Assembly: GCA_024516035.1 (NCBI GenBank)
Contig: CM044958.1
Span: 21,439,568-21,503,567, forward strand
Direction: 5' to 3'
Length of the DNA stretch: 64,000 nucleotides
DNA from: Bactericera cockerelli
Lineage: Eukaryota > Arthropoda > Insecta > Hemiptera > Triozidae
Below, piece after piece: positions 32,281 to 45,700 of this stretch. The position numbers and the translations under genes were made by a program. The notes under the pieces are model-generated. The model ran no database searches. It was not told the DNA's origin and saw nothing but the letters and a program-made list of their open reading frames with translations. Numbering within the stretch: the stretch's first letter is position 1; the number at the start of each line of letters is the position of its first letter.

Positions 32281-33624
32281 TAATCGTTTCTCATTGAACA
32301 TACTAACACAAAATGTTTTTTTAAATACCTTTTTGTTTATATCAAAATAGTATAGAACATAATAAAGACTGCATAAGTTTATTAATTTTACAAAATATTA
32401 TCTTGTTTTTTCCAAGACTTCTATTAAGAGTTGGCAATAGGTAAATATTTGTTATTTAATTAATATTGTTTATGATAGAAGAACCTACCTACTTATTTAG
32501 CTGGATTTATTTCATAAACTCTATTTTCGTTTGGAAAATTCGCTAGTTTTTTTTTTTTTCTCTCGTAGGGAAGCATAAGAAAAAAAAACATTATCAAGGC
32601 AGTCTCTCAGGGGCTTACATGAATAATAATTATGTGTATTGTGATACCAATAGTATCTGATATAACTCAATTTACACAGGGTATTACCCCCAAAAAAAAC
32701 CATAAGTTGTTGGTGTTACAACAGGTCAGATACAGGTATGAATAAAATATTCCATCAGATTTTTTTGATAATTAAAATAATATTGACCGTCGAGAGTTGA
32801 ACCTCGGTCATGCGACTAACACTATTAGCACTACCACATCTAGCTAACACCACTGACAATCTGAGAAGCACGAAATTTATCATTTGAATTTTCCTAAACT
32901 GGCTGATGAAGGCATGTGAGACCGCGGTATTCAAAATAAGCAATGTAAACAATTTTTGTAAACAATACAAGACGCCCTTACACAGTCTACAGCTAGAAAA
33001 CTCTTAGGATTTTTGAAGAGTTTTTGGCAAACATCTAATAATTTTTCCCAGAAGATCACGTGATAAAAAATCGTAAAATTATTTTTTAGCATCCTCGGGG
33101 CGGTCGCCAACTTTTATCAAACTTGCCCATGTCTGTGCCAAAATTTGTTCGGACAAATGTCGAGTGTTTTATTTAGTAAAAAAGTTTTTTTGGGTGTTTT
33201 TTTCTGTTCAGGTGTAAAAAAATATGACAAACCAAATCGTAAAAAACAAAGTAGTGTAGCTAGAAACATCGAAATTTTGTTGGCTTTCTGCAAAATTGTT
33301 CAGAATCAACCAAAGTCGGACTTTTTCGGAAAGTTGCAAAAAATCACTTTGTGCAGTTACGAAGGCGGATCCGAAAAAAACGGATTGCAGATCCGGCCTG
33401 GAAATGTCGTCAGTAATCTACCATTAACGGGTGTAAACGTTTCTTTGGTCCACCCTGTAGATAATTAGATAAACTAGATGGTTTGCTGACATTATTAGTT
33501 TTATAATTCTCAAAACCTGAATATTAGAACCAAATAAACGAGTTCTGTCTAACTATACACAATTTGGGTAAACCCCCTTGATTAAACATGGTTAAGCAAC
33601 AAAAAAAAAATGAGATGGCTTTTT

Positions 33625-33630
33625 TCAGTT
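33625..33630 (+). promoter_or_regulatory. Initiator-like TCAGTT upstream of gene 2
   Basis: TTTTTCAGTTATCATTC matches the arthropod initiator core TCAGTY, about 60 nt before the start codon. I see no convincing downstream promoter element or TATA box. This is inference from motif and position only. Confidence 0.35.
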
Positions 33631-33686
33631 ATCATTCATTTCTGACTCACTGATTTAACCCGCCTACACCTAGCAATGATAGGACA

Positions 33687-33780
33687 ATGCTCCCTCTAGT
33701 GCTGCTTTGCTGCTGTGTCATCTCTACTACAGGGATTTACTTCAACAACTATGGTGCAAACGACTTGACCTTCTATCCAC
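33687..33780 (+). CDS. Gene 2 exon 1, signal peptide
   Basis: ATG at 33687 opens MLPLVLLCCCVISTTGIYFN and runs to a CAC|GTAAGT donor, phase 1. An earlier ATG at 33676 starts an eight-codon frame that ends at TAG 33697-33699 and so overlaps this start in another frame. The hydrophobic leader and the phase match to exon 2 decide for 33687. Confidence 0.82.
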
Positions 33781-36700
33781 GTAAGTTAAGAGCTCATTAC
33801 GAAATAAAGTAAGGTCCAGCCAGCGTCGCACGTCGGTAGCACGTTGAATTCAACACCAGTAGTGGCCCATTCCAGAAACACTTTCCACTCTCCAAATACC
33901 CAAATTTCTATTTTAACTGTCACACAACGCATTCTGATTGGTTAAATTGAACCCAATAACAGTTAGATTGCGTTGTGCGACGGTTGAAACGGAGATTTGG
34001 GTATTTGGAGTGTAGTTACTGTCAGGCAACGTCCAACAGGGCAAGGACTTGGATGGGTGGGTGACCATTCAAATTCGAACCCTCGTGATGCTGGCTATTC
34101 CTGATCCCACTAGGCTGGGTGAGGTTAACTTGAGTAACTGGTTTGTGAGTTTTGAATGGAGTGTAAAACCCTCGTCGTAATGTGACCATATTGTACATAC
34201 ATAGTTGAAAGCGACGTTAAACCCTAAAAATATTTCCATATGACAAGGTTAAATCACACTGAAAGGGAAGAAAATTTTGAAGAAATATCACAAGAAATCT
34301 AAATAAACTGAGAAGATTTTTTTTTGTTAAAAATTTGCTTAAAAATTTATATCACAATTTTAGTGGGTTGCGCGCAGAAGTAAAGGACTTTTCCGTACCT
34401 TTTATAGAATCCTCACTTCTTATTTTTCGCTATAATTCCACCACTGGTCGCTGCGCACATCAAAGCAGCTTCTCATTTTTCTTCTCAAGGTTCTAAAAAA
34501 TTTCTAAAATATTTGCTCCAAGTCAGAATTGAACCCACGACCATTGAGCCATGTTTCTTCTAGGTCAGATTCTGGACATAGGGGACTACTATACAAGAAA
34601 GACATTATACAGTATGTTTCAGAAAAGGTGGCCACCCCCTCGTAACTTTTGAACGCGACGGAATTTTTCAATTCTGTAAAGTCCTAGGTATAGGAAGTGC
34701 CCTATGGCCCATCCTGTGGTCATACTTATTTTTGGCCTTGGTCGGCCCTTCCGGCTTTTAGGCCATATTTTTTCATTTTTCTCGCGAATTTTAAATGGAA
34801 TGCTATATTTTTTATTCCTGTTAATTAAAGTCCAAGTTAGGCTGAGTATAATGAGCTTTTAAAATTTTCAAAAACCTTATCAGGGGCGGAGTTAGTAGGG
34901 TGCAAGTTTCAAAATTGTTACACCCTGTATTTCAGCGTTAGTTAGATTTTTTCTTTTTTTATGTTCATAGGTTCAAAATACTGTTTTACACCATATGAAA
35001 TCAAAAAAATATTCTTGTTTACTTGTAATGAGGGTCATAGTAAGGTTTTTGTAAAAGTACTTTTTTTCTCACGTCAATTTTTCCGTAAATTAATGGTGTT
35101 CTCGAAATTGGCATTTTTAGAGGTGAAAGTCTGCAGTGACATATGTTTTTTATGCTTGAAATCGAAAGAAAAACTTAACGGAGAAGCGATTAAGATCATA
35201 AAAAAAGCCATTTAACCTGCTAGTTTTTTCACGACAGTGTCCGGTAAAGTGGGTGAATTTCGTATTGGATTTTTTTGTTGTTGAGGAAACACAATTGGCA
35301 TAGAAAATAAATAATATCTAAAAGGGGAATAATATTTCAATAAACATAACTAAATGCGAAATTAAATGAAAATTATTTCTTCTAAATCAGTGCCGGATAT
35401 ATATATTTTTTTTTTTCTCTCTCTCTCTTTTTTTCACTTTTCAAAGTTCAACTTGTATCAAAAATAATTATCGGATAATGCTGCTTCTAAAGTCGGCCTA
35501 GGGGTCCCCTCTTGAGACAATTTTAGTTGGTAAGTTGGTAAAATCTGTAGAAAACACATTGTCAATAATACTGGAGTCAGTCCGATGGCGCTTTGAATGC
35601 AACGATTCTTGTAGGATCACCGAAGTTAAGCAACGTCCAGCGAGGAGAAGACTTCGTGATGCTGACATTCCGGCCTAACCCAGGCTGGGTGAGATAAATG
35701 TGTTTAGGAGGTTGGGTGAGTTTCTTGCGAATGGAATGTAACACCCCCATTATGATATAACCATGCAGTTGAAACGCGATATTAAACCCAAATTAAAAAA
35801 AAAATCATACTGGTGTTACTAGTAATGAATACCATGTCTCTAAATAAAAATCTAATTATCTCGAAATTTAAGAGAAAAAAATACCAGGTCAAGTAACAAA
35901 CTCTTGAGGGTGAAAATTAAACCAATTCAATTATTTTAAAAGAGGAGAAGAGAGAGAGAGAGAGAGACAAAGAGAGAGAAAAAAAAATATCCGGCACTGA
36001 TTTAGAAGAAATAATCTTCATTTAATTTCGCATTTAGTTATGTTAATTGAAGTATTATTCCCTTATTAGATATTATTTATTTTCTATGCCAATTGTGTTT
36101 CCTCAACAAAAAAAAAAAAAATCCAATACGAAATTCACCCACTTTACCGGAAACTGTCGTGAAAAAACTAGCAGGTTAAATGGCTTTTTTTATGATCTTA
36201 ATCGCTTCTCCGTTAAGTTTTCTTTCGATTTCAAGCTTAAAAAACATAAGTCACCGCAGACTTTCACCTCTAAAAATGCCAATTTCGAGAACACCATTAA
36301 TTTACGGAAAAAATTGACGTGAGAAAAAAAGTACTTTTACAAAAACCTTACTATGACCCTGATTACAAGTAAACAAGAATATTTTTTTGATTTCATATGG
36401 TGTAAAACAGTATTTTGAACCTATGAACATAAAAAAAGTACTAAAAAATCTAACTAACGCTGAAATACAGGGTGTAACAATTTTGAAACTTGCACCCTAC
36501 TAGCTCCGCCCCTGATAAGGTTTTTGAAAATTTTAAAAGCTCATTATACTCAGCCTAACTTGGACTTTAATTAACAGGAATAAAAAATATAGCATTCCAT
36601 TTAAAATTCGCGAGAAAAATGAAAAAATATGGCCTAAAAGCCGGAAGGGCCGACCGGGGCCAAAAATAACAATGACCACAGGATGGGCCATAGGGCACTT

Positions 36701-39700
36701 CCTATACCTAGGACTTTACAGAATTGAAAAATTCCGTCGCGTTCAAAAGTTACGAGGGGGTGGCCACCTTTTCTGAAACATACTGTATACAGGGTCTTCA
36801 TAAAGTCTCACGCAGGCCTAGGTTTCTCGAAAACGACTCAGAATATCAAAAAACGCAAAAACCCGTATTCCTTTATATTAGGGGGATTGATTTTCAGCCA
36901 ATTTTTTTTGCCTACACGGCCCCAGTCAGGCTGGGCGTGGACCAACTTTAAAATCTTAAATATATTGGTATGTCTTGTGGCATGTTGTTTTAAAGGTCTT
37001 ATTAAGAGAAGTTCATTACAACAAATTTTAGTGAGCTACGACTTACCGTTCTCGAGATACAGGGTCGGACGTCCTGCGTAATATCCGTATATTTTGACCT
37101 ATAACTCGTTAACCGTAAATTATGGAGAAAATTTTTCTTGTTAATAATAACTCCTCATGGCAAGAACTTTCGAACAAGTTAAAACTTGATTTGTTTTTTC
37201 GTTAATTTTTTTTCGACTGTTCGTCCGGCTGGCTGACGAAACCGACCAGAAACTAACATCAACAGAGTATGTCGAGTTATAACTTGTTCGAAAGGTCTTG
37301 TCATAAGGAGTTATTATTAACAAGAAAAATTTTCTCCATAATTTACGGTTAACGAGTTTTAGGTCAAAATATATGGATATTACGCAGGACGTCCGACCTG
37401 TATCTCAAGAACGGTTAGTTGTAGCACACTGAAATTTATTGTAATAAACTTCTTTCAATAAGACCTTTAAAACAATATGCCACAAGACATACCATTCTAT
37501 TTAAGATTTTAAAGTTGGTCCATGCCCAGCCTGACTGGGGCCGTGTAGGCAAAAAAAAAATTGGCTGAAAATCAATCCTCCTAAATATAAAGGAATACGG
37601 GTTTTTGCGTTTTTTGATATTCTCAGTCGTTTTCGAGAAACCTAGGCCTGGGTGAGACTTTATGAAGACCCTGTATACCTACATATAGAAAAAAAAAATC
37701 GTAGAAAGGAAATTATGAAGATTTTTTTGTTTGTGTGTTTTTTTTTTTTGCTAAAATATTTGCTTAAAGTCATAATTGAACCCACGACCATTGACCCATA
37801 TTTCTTCTAGGTCAGATTCTGAACACAGTAGGCTACTACGAGCAGCGGTTCCCAAGCACCGCGGCCCAGACAGAAATCCTGGACCACTTCCAGGCCTATA
37901 TCGGGACGCCAACAGGAGAAACCTGAAGATTCTGCAGATCAATGAGACGAAAAACTTTGAGCGCTACATCAGGACGTATTTTGAGCCTCTGGTATCTTAC
38001 TTTACATTTTTTTATTATTATTATTTTACACTTTTTAAGAAGGACATATTTATGTACATTATACAAACAAATAATTACAAATTAATTTACTAAATTGGAA
38101 ACAATATAAGAAAAAAAAAAAAATCAGAAAAAATGGAGAAAAAAAAATACATATACACATGTCCTAACTGAAGGGCGGGGTTATTGCCATTTTGTATTAC
38201 TTCAGGGCACTTTACCTTTACATCCATGCTATTTCAGAATTTTCCGGACGGAATTCGAACTCGCAACCTCCGGGTCAGTAACCTCTTAACGAATGAGTCA
38301 CGGAAGTCGGCACTGAGATTTCACTGAATTAATAAATTATGCACTAATAAATCTGGTAATCCAGGTATCGCAGGGATCCGTTGGTTCGAATCCCACCCAC
38401 AATGCCTTCATTTTTCTTCATTTTTGAGCCTTTGACCGTGCTGTAATGAATTATTGACACTAAAACAAAAGCTGGAATAATAGCACCCCAGTCCTGATCA
38501 GGTAGTCTAATGATAGAATTATTATTATAATAGACATTTTTTATTATTATTATTTTAGCTTATCACGGTTTTTGGCCCGTTTGATATGGTTGGAGGATTT
38601 TTATAGTCTCAACCAATTTTTTTGGGGACAAATATCTGGGGAAAAAACTTATGCGGCGCGGCGCCGGCGTCTAGAAAACGTCTGATTTGTGCATGAGTTG
38701 AAAATGATATGGGTTTACTCCCAGTTCTTGAAGAGATTTGAGGAGTTTTTTGGGTATCACTCCCATGTTTGATAGAACAGTCGGGATCACTCTCACTTTT
38801 ACTTTTTCATATTTTTACATAGGTAATATCCTTTATTTCAAAGCACAGGTCTATGCTATTTTTTTATTAAATTATTAAACATGTTAGATCATGTTTACAA
38901 TAAAGTAGGTAGGTACATAAAATATTTACATAGAAATTGAAATTAATAAAACAAAACTTGATCAAGGGCGGTGCTAATGCCAACGATATTTTCTTCCATA
39001 TGTAGGTATATGTTTCTTTTTTCTCAATAGTATAATTGTATATGTTTGTTCTAAGTTATTATTGTTGGTGACTGCAAAATCTATGAGTAACTTCATATCT
39101 TTCTTTTTCTTTACTACAATATCTGATCTGTTTATTATTATTTCCTCAGGCCGGTATTCAGCCGGATGTACTGAGGTACCAATTCACCTCCCTGGAGTCT
39201 CACATGGACTCCGCAGAAAACAAGAGTTCGGCCCTGATCAAACGGTTGAAGCAGTTGGGAAGAATGGGAGGAGGTAGGTCGTTACAGTAGAACCTGGATA
39301 TAAGAGAACTAGACATAAGAGACCTCGATATAAGAGAAAAATTCCAGGGGACATTTACCTCACTACAGAGTAAAATAACAAATAACCTAGCTCTTTATAA
39401 GATAAATCTGGATATAAGAGAGAAAAAATCCGGTCCCTTGTGTTCTCGATCACAGTCGAACCTGGATAAATGGTTGGGTGAAAGAGCTCAAGCAATTTGA
39501 GATTCCTGCCATTAAAAATTATCATGAATTATTTTTTACCCATTATTAGGTACTAGCGGGCCGAGGCATGGCCGTGAAAGCAAAAAATCCTTTTTCGCCA
39601 ATGGCAGGTGTTGTAGTGGGAGTTTCGAAAAATCTTATTGCACATCTAGACTATAAGACAAAGCTACCTACCAAATTTCAGCTCGCTAGGTATTACGGTT

Positions 39701-42700
39701 TGGGCTGTAGAGCGATGATCAGTCAGTCAGTCAGTCAGTGACTTTGACATTTATGTATTAAGATTGGACATTGATACTGTTTTTTGGAGAGTACTTTCTG
39801 GAGAATGCTTTCTAGAGTCAGGCCCTTGTCTTGCAGGTGAGCTGGAGGACTTCTGGTTCGTCCAGTACCAGAAGCGGTCCATCCGCAAGCTCCTGCAAGC
39901 CCTCAACTCCACCAGCCTGTTGCCTTACTCCGCATGCTGGTGCCGGGGGTCAAGCTGCCTTGGAACGCGTCCCTGTGGGTGAAAAGTTTCGACGAGATTT
40001 TCGAGGAGCTCAAGGATGGGGAACCTCTGGTGGCGCCCGACCTGTTTCAGAAGCAGAAAACCTGGTGGATCCAGAACCGAAAGAAGGTATAAGGACAATA
40101 GGGATAATTATTAGTATAAACAGAAAAATGAGAAATTCTAGTGGATGTAGGTACAATGGTACATGTACATGTACATGAATATCACAGAACATACATGGAC
40201 AGCTGTTTCGAGCTTCTTTGCTCTCATAAACAGGTAATACTCGTAGTTCCAAGTATCAGTATAAACAGAAAAGTGAGAAGTTGTACCATATGTACATGAA
40301 TGGCAGAACATACCTGGACAGCTGTTTCCAGCTTATTTGCTCTCATAAGCAGGTAATAGTTCCTAGTATCAGTATAAACAGAAAAGTAAGAAGTTGTACC
40401 AAATATACATTGTACATAAATATCAAAACATACCTGGACAGCTGTTTCGAGCTTATTTGCTCTCATCAGCAGGTACTAGTTCCGAGTATCAGTATAAACA
40501 GAAAAGTAAGATAAACAGAAAAGTGAGGAGGTATTTCCGCCATGCCTTTGCTAAGCTTTTCACTTGGTACAGCTAGGCTACTACGTGGCTCAGTTGTTAA
40601 TTACTGACCCCCGAGGTCGCGGGTTCAAATCCTGGCTGCAGCGGAAAATTCCGAATTTATGAGACATTTTCTCACAGGCCGTACCTGCACTGAGAATTTT
40701 TTTTATCGAGGACATCCTTGTTAGCTAGTAAGTTATCCTTGAACGAGGATGAATCATCCTTGTTAGCTAGTAAGTTATCCTTAAGGATGAATGTCCTCGA
40801 TATTTTTTTTTCTCAGTGTGCTTCTTTTCTTCTCATGCCTCGCAGATCTGCCTGTTCAAGATCGACATGAGACAGCACCCCTAATCATTTTCTCACAGGA
40901 CGCGCCTGCTTCCTTTCTTCTCAGATCTGCCTATTTAAGATCGACGCCCTGCGCAGCTACATCAAGACGGTCGACAGCTTCTTCTACCAGAACCGCGCCG
41001 TCCTGAGTGTGGCGCGCTGGGTCAAGGACCGCGAGGTCCTCTACTCCCGCAAGCTGAGCGACCTCTTCTGGTGGCTGTGCCGCCGCGACCAGTACTACCG
41101 CGAGGAGTACGCCCGCCTGGACTACGAGAAGCTGTGGACGCCCTGGATGTCGACCGGCCTGCCACCGGGTGCCATGAGCACCTTCGACTATTTCCGCTAC
41201 AACGGCGACTTCAACCATCTGCTGAAGCGGCGGAACAAGTTCTACGCCAAGTGAGTGACGGTGTATGGCCGGTTCTATCGAGTCCTTCAGCCAGCTTGAA
41301 TAAATGGTGATAATGAAAAAATAGAAAAAAAGGAAGCAGTTAAATAGAAAGAAAAAGTTGTACTAGATGTACATGAATATCAGAACATACCTGGACAGCT
41401 GTTTCGAGCTTATTTGCTCTCATCAGCAGGCAATAGTTCTGAATATTCATGCCATCAACTAACCTCTCTATTTTAATCAGTATAAAGAGAAATCTGAGCG
41501 CACTTCATCGGCAGTGTGCCAGGCCAAGTTCCAGCAAGCACGGCATTACACGAACCGATTCACCCGGTTACTCTTTTGCCCCTAAAAAACAATTTCATGG
41601 TTGAGAATAATTTTTCTATTAGTATATTGTTTCAAATGTTTTGTAAATTATTTGTTTAATAAAGGCTATTTTATTTAATTTTATTATTTATCAAGAAATG
41701 ACAAAACCGAGGTTTCGTGAAAGTTTGGCTCAATCTCGTATATTCACTCAATACCAGCACACTAGCGCTAATAATAATTTATTATTATAATAATCTTTAT
41801 TATTTCATTTAAAAATATCTTTTTCGTGTTCAAATGAAGTAGGTACTGATGTACTATCTGAGAAATATGACTAATCCTTACAATGACTTTGCTGTCAAAG
41901 AGACGTTACGCAAAATTTGAAAACATCTGTTTTCCCCAGATTTTTCAAGCGGAAAAAGATCGGCCACTTCATCAAGCGGCTGGAGGCCCTCAGTACCAGC
42001 CCCACCACCCACCACCAGATCTACGGCCTCCTGTTCGATGAGTACAAGAACCTGAAGACCCTAATACCGGACAGCGAGAACAGAGAGCTGGTGGTGGCGC
42101 GCGCCAAGTCCATGAAGACCTTCTGCTTTCAGTACTTTGGAAAAGTTCGGCGTGAGTAGCTTATTTTTCATTTTCTGTCGCCACTCAAGGATTCTAGTTA
42201 ATACAGGGAAATGAGATAGTCGATAGGGCTGCCAAGAACCCAACTTGCCAAGTCCCGTTAAAACTCTGTTCACCAGATGATTTTAAACCTTACATTGCCC
42301 GCAATACTAGAAATAGATGGCAGTCTCTGTGGGATGGTCTATTGATTCCTAACAAATTGAAGTCCATCAGACCAAAAATTGACCCATGGCATTCCAGTAA
42401 TAGAGGAAGTCGTGCAGAGGAAATAGTCCTTACGAGAATGAGGATAGGGCATACTATGCTCACTCACAGTTACCTATTTACTAAGTCCCCCCGACCTTCT
42501 TGCCAATATGGTGAAATTCTATACGCCTCGCACATTATAACTTGCCCGGACCTTCAGCACCATCGAGTCTCTCTCCCCTCTATACCCTCCTTGCTAGACG
42601 ACCAGTCGGGAAATGACTCCCTCATAGCATTCTTCAAAGCCACCAACATATTCCCCAAAATATAACTCGAGGATCCAGCGTGAACGACAGGCCTACCGCC

Positions 42701-45700
42701 TTGTTAAAGCGCCGTTAAACCGGGGGAAAAAAAAGGAAAAAAAAAAAAAAAAAAAGGATTCTAGTTGTTGTTGTACCCAGCTTGGCTACAGCTGGGAGAG
42801 TAATGGTCTCCAGCCAACTTAAGTGGAAAAGTTGGCTCGTTCTGAACCACATATTAATACCGGTAAATTTCTAATATTACAAATCGGAGGTATTGTGTTC
42901 GTTTTTTTATGTGGACCTCTGCTATACTCGTACATAATACTACTATCATATAATAAATTATTGTATACTCAGCATTTAGTTATGGATATTTTTCATATCG
43001 CAATTTTTGCAATTTTTCTTTTCTGTTTCAGATGTCGGATTACGCTCCGTAAGTAAACGAATAAACATATGTGTACGAACAATCAGGGGCGGCCGCTGGT
43101 AAAATGTTTTGGGGGTGCTGCCAAATAATATACCGCACTAAAATAGGATTAATAGAGTCGCTCGTTCAGTATCTAAATATCTTGAGTTTGTTTACCATAC
43201 CAATCATAATGGTTATGCATTTCATTATTCTAGAAATGTGTGATAATTTTCATTGTGTACGAGCTAGAACTTGAGAAAATCCTCTCTTTTTCTATTTTGT
43301 CTGGGAGTGCTGCAGTTTCACAGTCTTTTAGCACCGGCCGGGTCTGCGAACAGTGCATATAAGCTAGATGAAAAATGTCAATTTGATCCAATAATTAACT
43401 TTTTCTTGGTGAGCATCACGACTAGACTGATCAATGAAGGGATGAGTTATTTAGGGGAGAAATTCCCTTGTCACTCGTTGCCATATTATTTGGAAGTATT
43501 TCAAAGTTTTTGTTCTATTCCTTCAAAAATCTCATTCCAAGCCAAAGAATTTTTACTCTCTAATAATAATCTCTTTAGTGGAAAGTAACCACCAGGCAAG
43601 GTTCATGCTCAAAGCATTTTTAGTCTTCTTATTATTTTGTAGTCACTTACATCCAAATAAATGAGGAAAAAGTACAAGTATTGGGTGTGATCCATGCGCT
43701 AGAGAAAGTTAACCTCACTTCGGCCTGAATGGGGCCGGGAATAGCCAGCATCACGAGGATTCAAATTTGAATATTCACCCATCCAAGTCCTAGCCTCGCT
43801 GGACCCTGCTTAAATTCAGTGACTGAATGAGAACATATTGTATTCAATCGACTTTGGCATACGCTAGATTTTTGTATATCTCAAGTTTAGCCTCGTAACG
43901 CAGGACGGGAGAGGCAGTAGGGGGACACCTATGCTTCCTCTATTGTACTATACTACTTACTCAATTCTACGTGGGAACAGCACAATGCTCCACGAAATCA
44001 CAATGAAAAAGAAATCATAGCTTATTTTACATCTAATCACATCGACTACCAATGCTTGGTGGTCGATGTATGTGGTTTTTTTCAGACGATATACAAGCGG
44101 ATCCGAAACACGTACGGCTGTAGACTGCGTGGCTACATTATGTATACGCACCGAGCCACCTTGTTTGGCAAGATATGCGGAGACTCCAAGTCTGTGGACG
44201 AGATGTAAGTTTTTTTTTTTAATTTGGGTTTAACGTCGATTTCAACCGCATGGTTATATCACAACGGGGGTCTTACCCTCCATGCGCTGGAGGAACTCAC
44301 GACCCCTGGTAAGTTTGGGAAAAGGCAAAGTAAAAGAAGAAGAAAAAGTAGGTTTCGTAATGAACAAATAATTTGGATTCGCTACTCGAAGTAATTTAGC
44401 TAGAATCTGGAACCCCACAGGATATTCAGTCTCGTATTGATTTACAAAATCTTATCTTCCAGGAAAGAGTTTCTGAAAAAGCTGAAGACGCCGACGAGCA
44501 AGGTGACAAAGCTGGAGTTTCGGGGCGAGAGCTCCATCCATCGCTTTCCCAAAGGACTGAAGAAGTTCCACTTCTACCGAGGCTTCTTTGAGGACGGCAA
44601 GCAGAATGTGGAGAAGGTCATGAACGAGTACAGGCAGATGCAGCTGGAAGACACACTGAAGGACGGACCCCCTGACGAGGATGTCAGCAACAGTGCGGAG
44701 GTGATGGATGTGAAGGAGGCCATTGTGGATCGTGAGGTGAGATGTGAAGGAAGCCATTGTGGATCGTGAGGTGAGATGTGAAGGAAGCCATTGTGGATCG
44801 TGAGGTGAGATGTGAAGGAGGTCATTGTGATGTGAGGTGAGATGTGAAGGAGGTCATTGTGGATCGAGGTGAGATGTGAAGGAGGTCATTGTGATGTGAG
44901 GTGAGATGTGAAGGAGGCATTGTGATTGTGAGGTGAGATGTGAAGGAGGTCATTGTGGATCGTGAGGTGAGATGTGAAGGAGCATTGTAGATCGTGAGGT
45001 GAGATGTGAAGGAGTCATTGTGGATCGTGAGGTGAGATGTGAAGGAGCCATTGTGGATCGTGAGGTGAGATGTGAAGGAGGTCATTGTGGATCGTGAGGT
45101 GAGATGTGAAGGAGGTCATTGTGGATCGTGAGGTGAGATGTGAAGGAGGCATTGTGGATCGTGAGGTGAGATGTGAAGGAGCCCTTGTGGATCGTGAGGT
45201 GAGATGTGAAGGAAGCCATTGTGGATCGTGAGGTGAGATGTGAGGAGGTCATTGTGATGTGAGGTGAGATGTGAAGGAGGTCATTGTGGATCGTGAGGTG
45301 AGATGTGAAGGAAGCCATTGTGGATCGTGAGGTGAGATGTGAAGGAGGTCATTGTGGATCGTGAGGTGAGATGTGAAGGAAGGCCATTGTGGATCGTGAG
45401 GTGAGATGTGAAGGAGCATTGTGGATCGTGAGGTGAGATGTGAGGAGTCATTGTGGATCGTGAGGTGAGATGTGAAGGAGGGCATTGTGGATCGTGAGGT
45501 GAGATGTGAAGGAAGCCATTGTGGATCGTGAGGTGAGATGTGAAGGAGGTCATTGTGATCGTGAGGTGAGATGTGAAGGAGTCATTGTGGATCTGAGGTG
45601 AGATGTGAAGGAGCATTGGATCGTGAGTGAGATGTGAAGGAGGTCATTGTGGATCGTGAGGTGAGTGTGAGAGCATTGTGGATCGTGAGGTGAGATGTGA

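Larger units (their letters stand above)
31054..33457. mobile_element. 2.4-kb fold-back mariner-type element (Z), TA-flanked
   Basis: Ends CAGGGTGGACCAAAAAAACG and its partner, CGTTTCTTTGGTCCACCCTG, are flanked by TA. The arms are about 450 and 410 bp and meet at the motif TTTTTTATCACGT. The interior holds a degraded transposase 3' end, a GA microsatellite and tRNA-like SINE pieces. It lies just upstream of gene 2. Confidence 0.85.

Noticed and set aside
42342..42665. Host gene exon in intron 6 of gene 2
   Set aside because: It lies within a perfect target duplication with poly-A and matches the C-terminus of a non-LTR retrotransposon.
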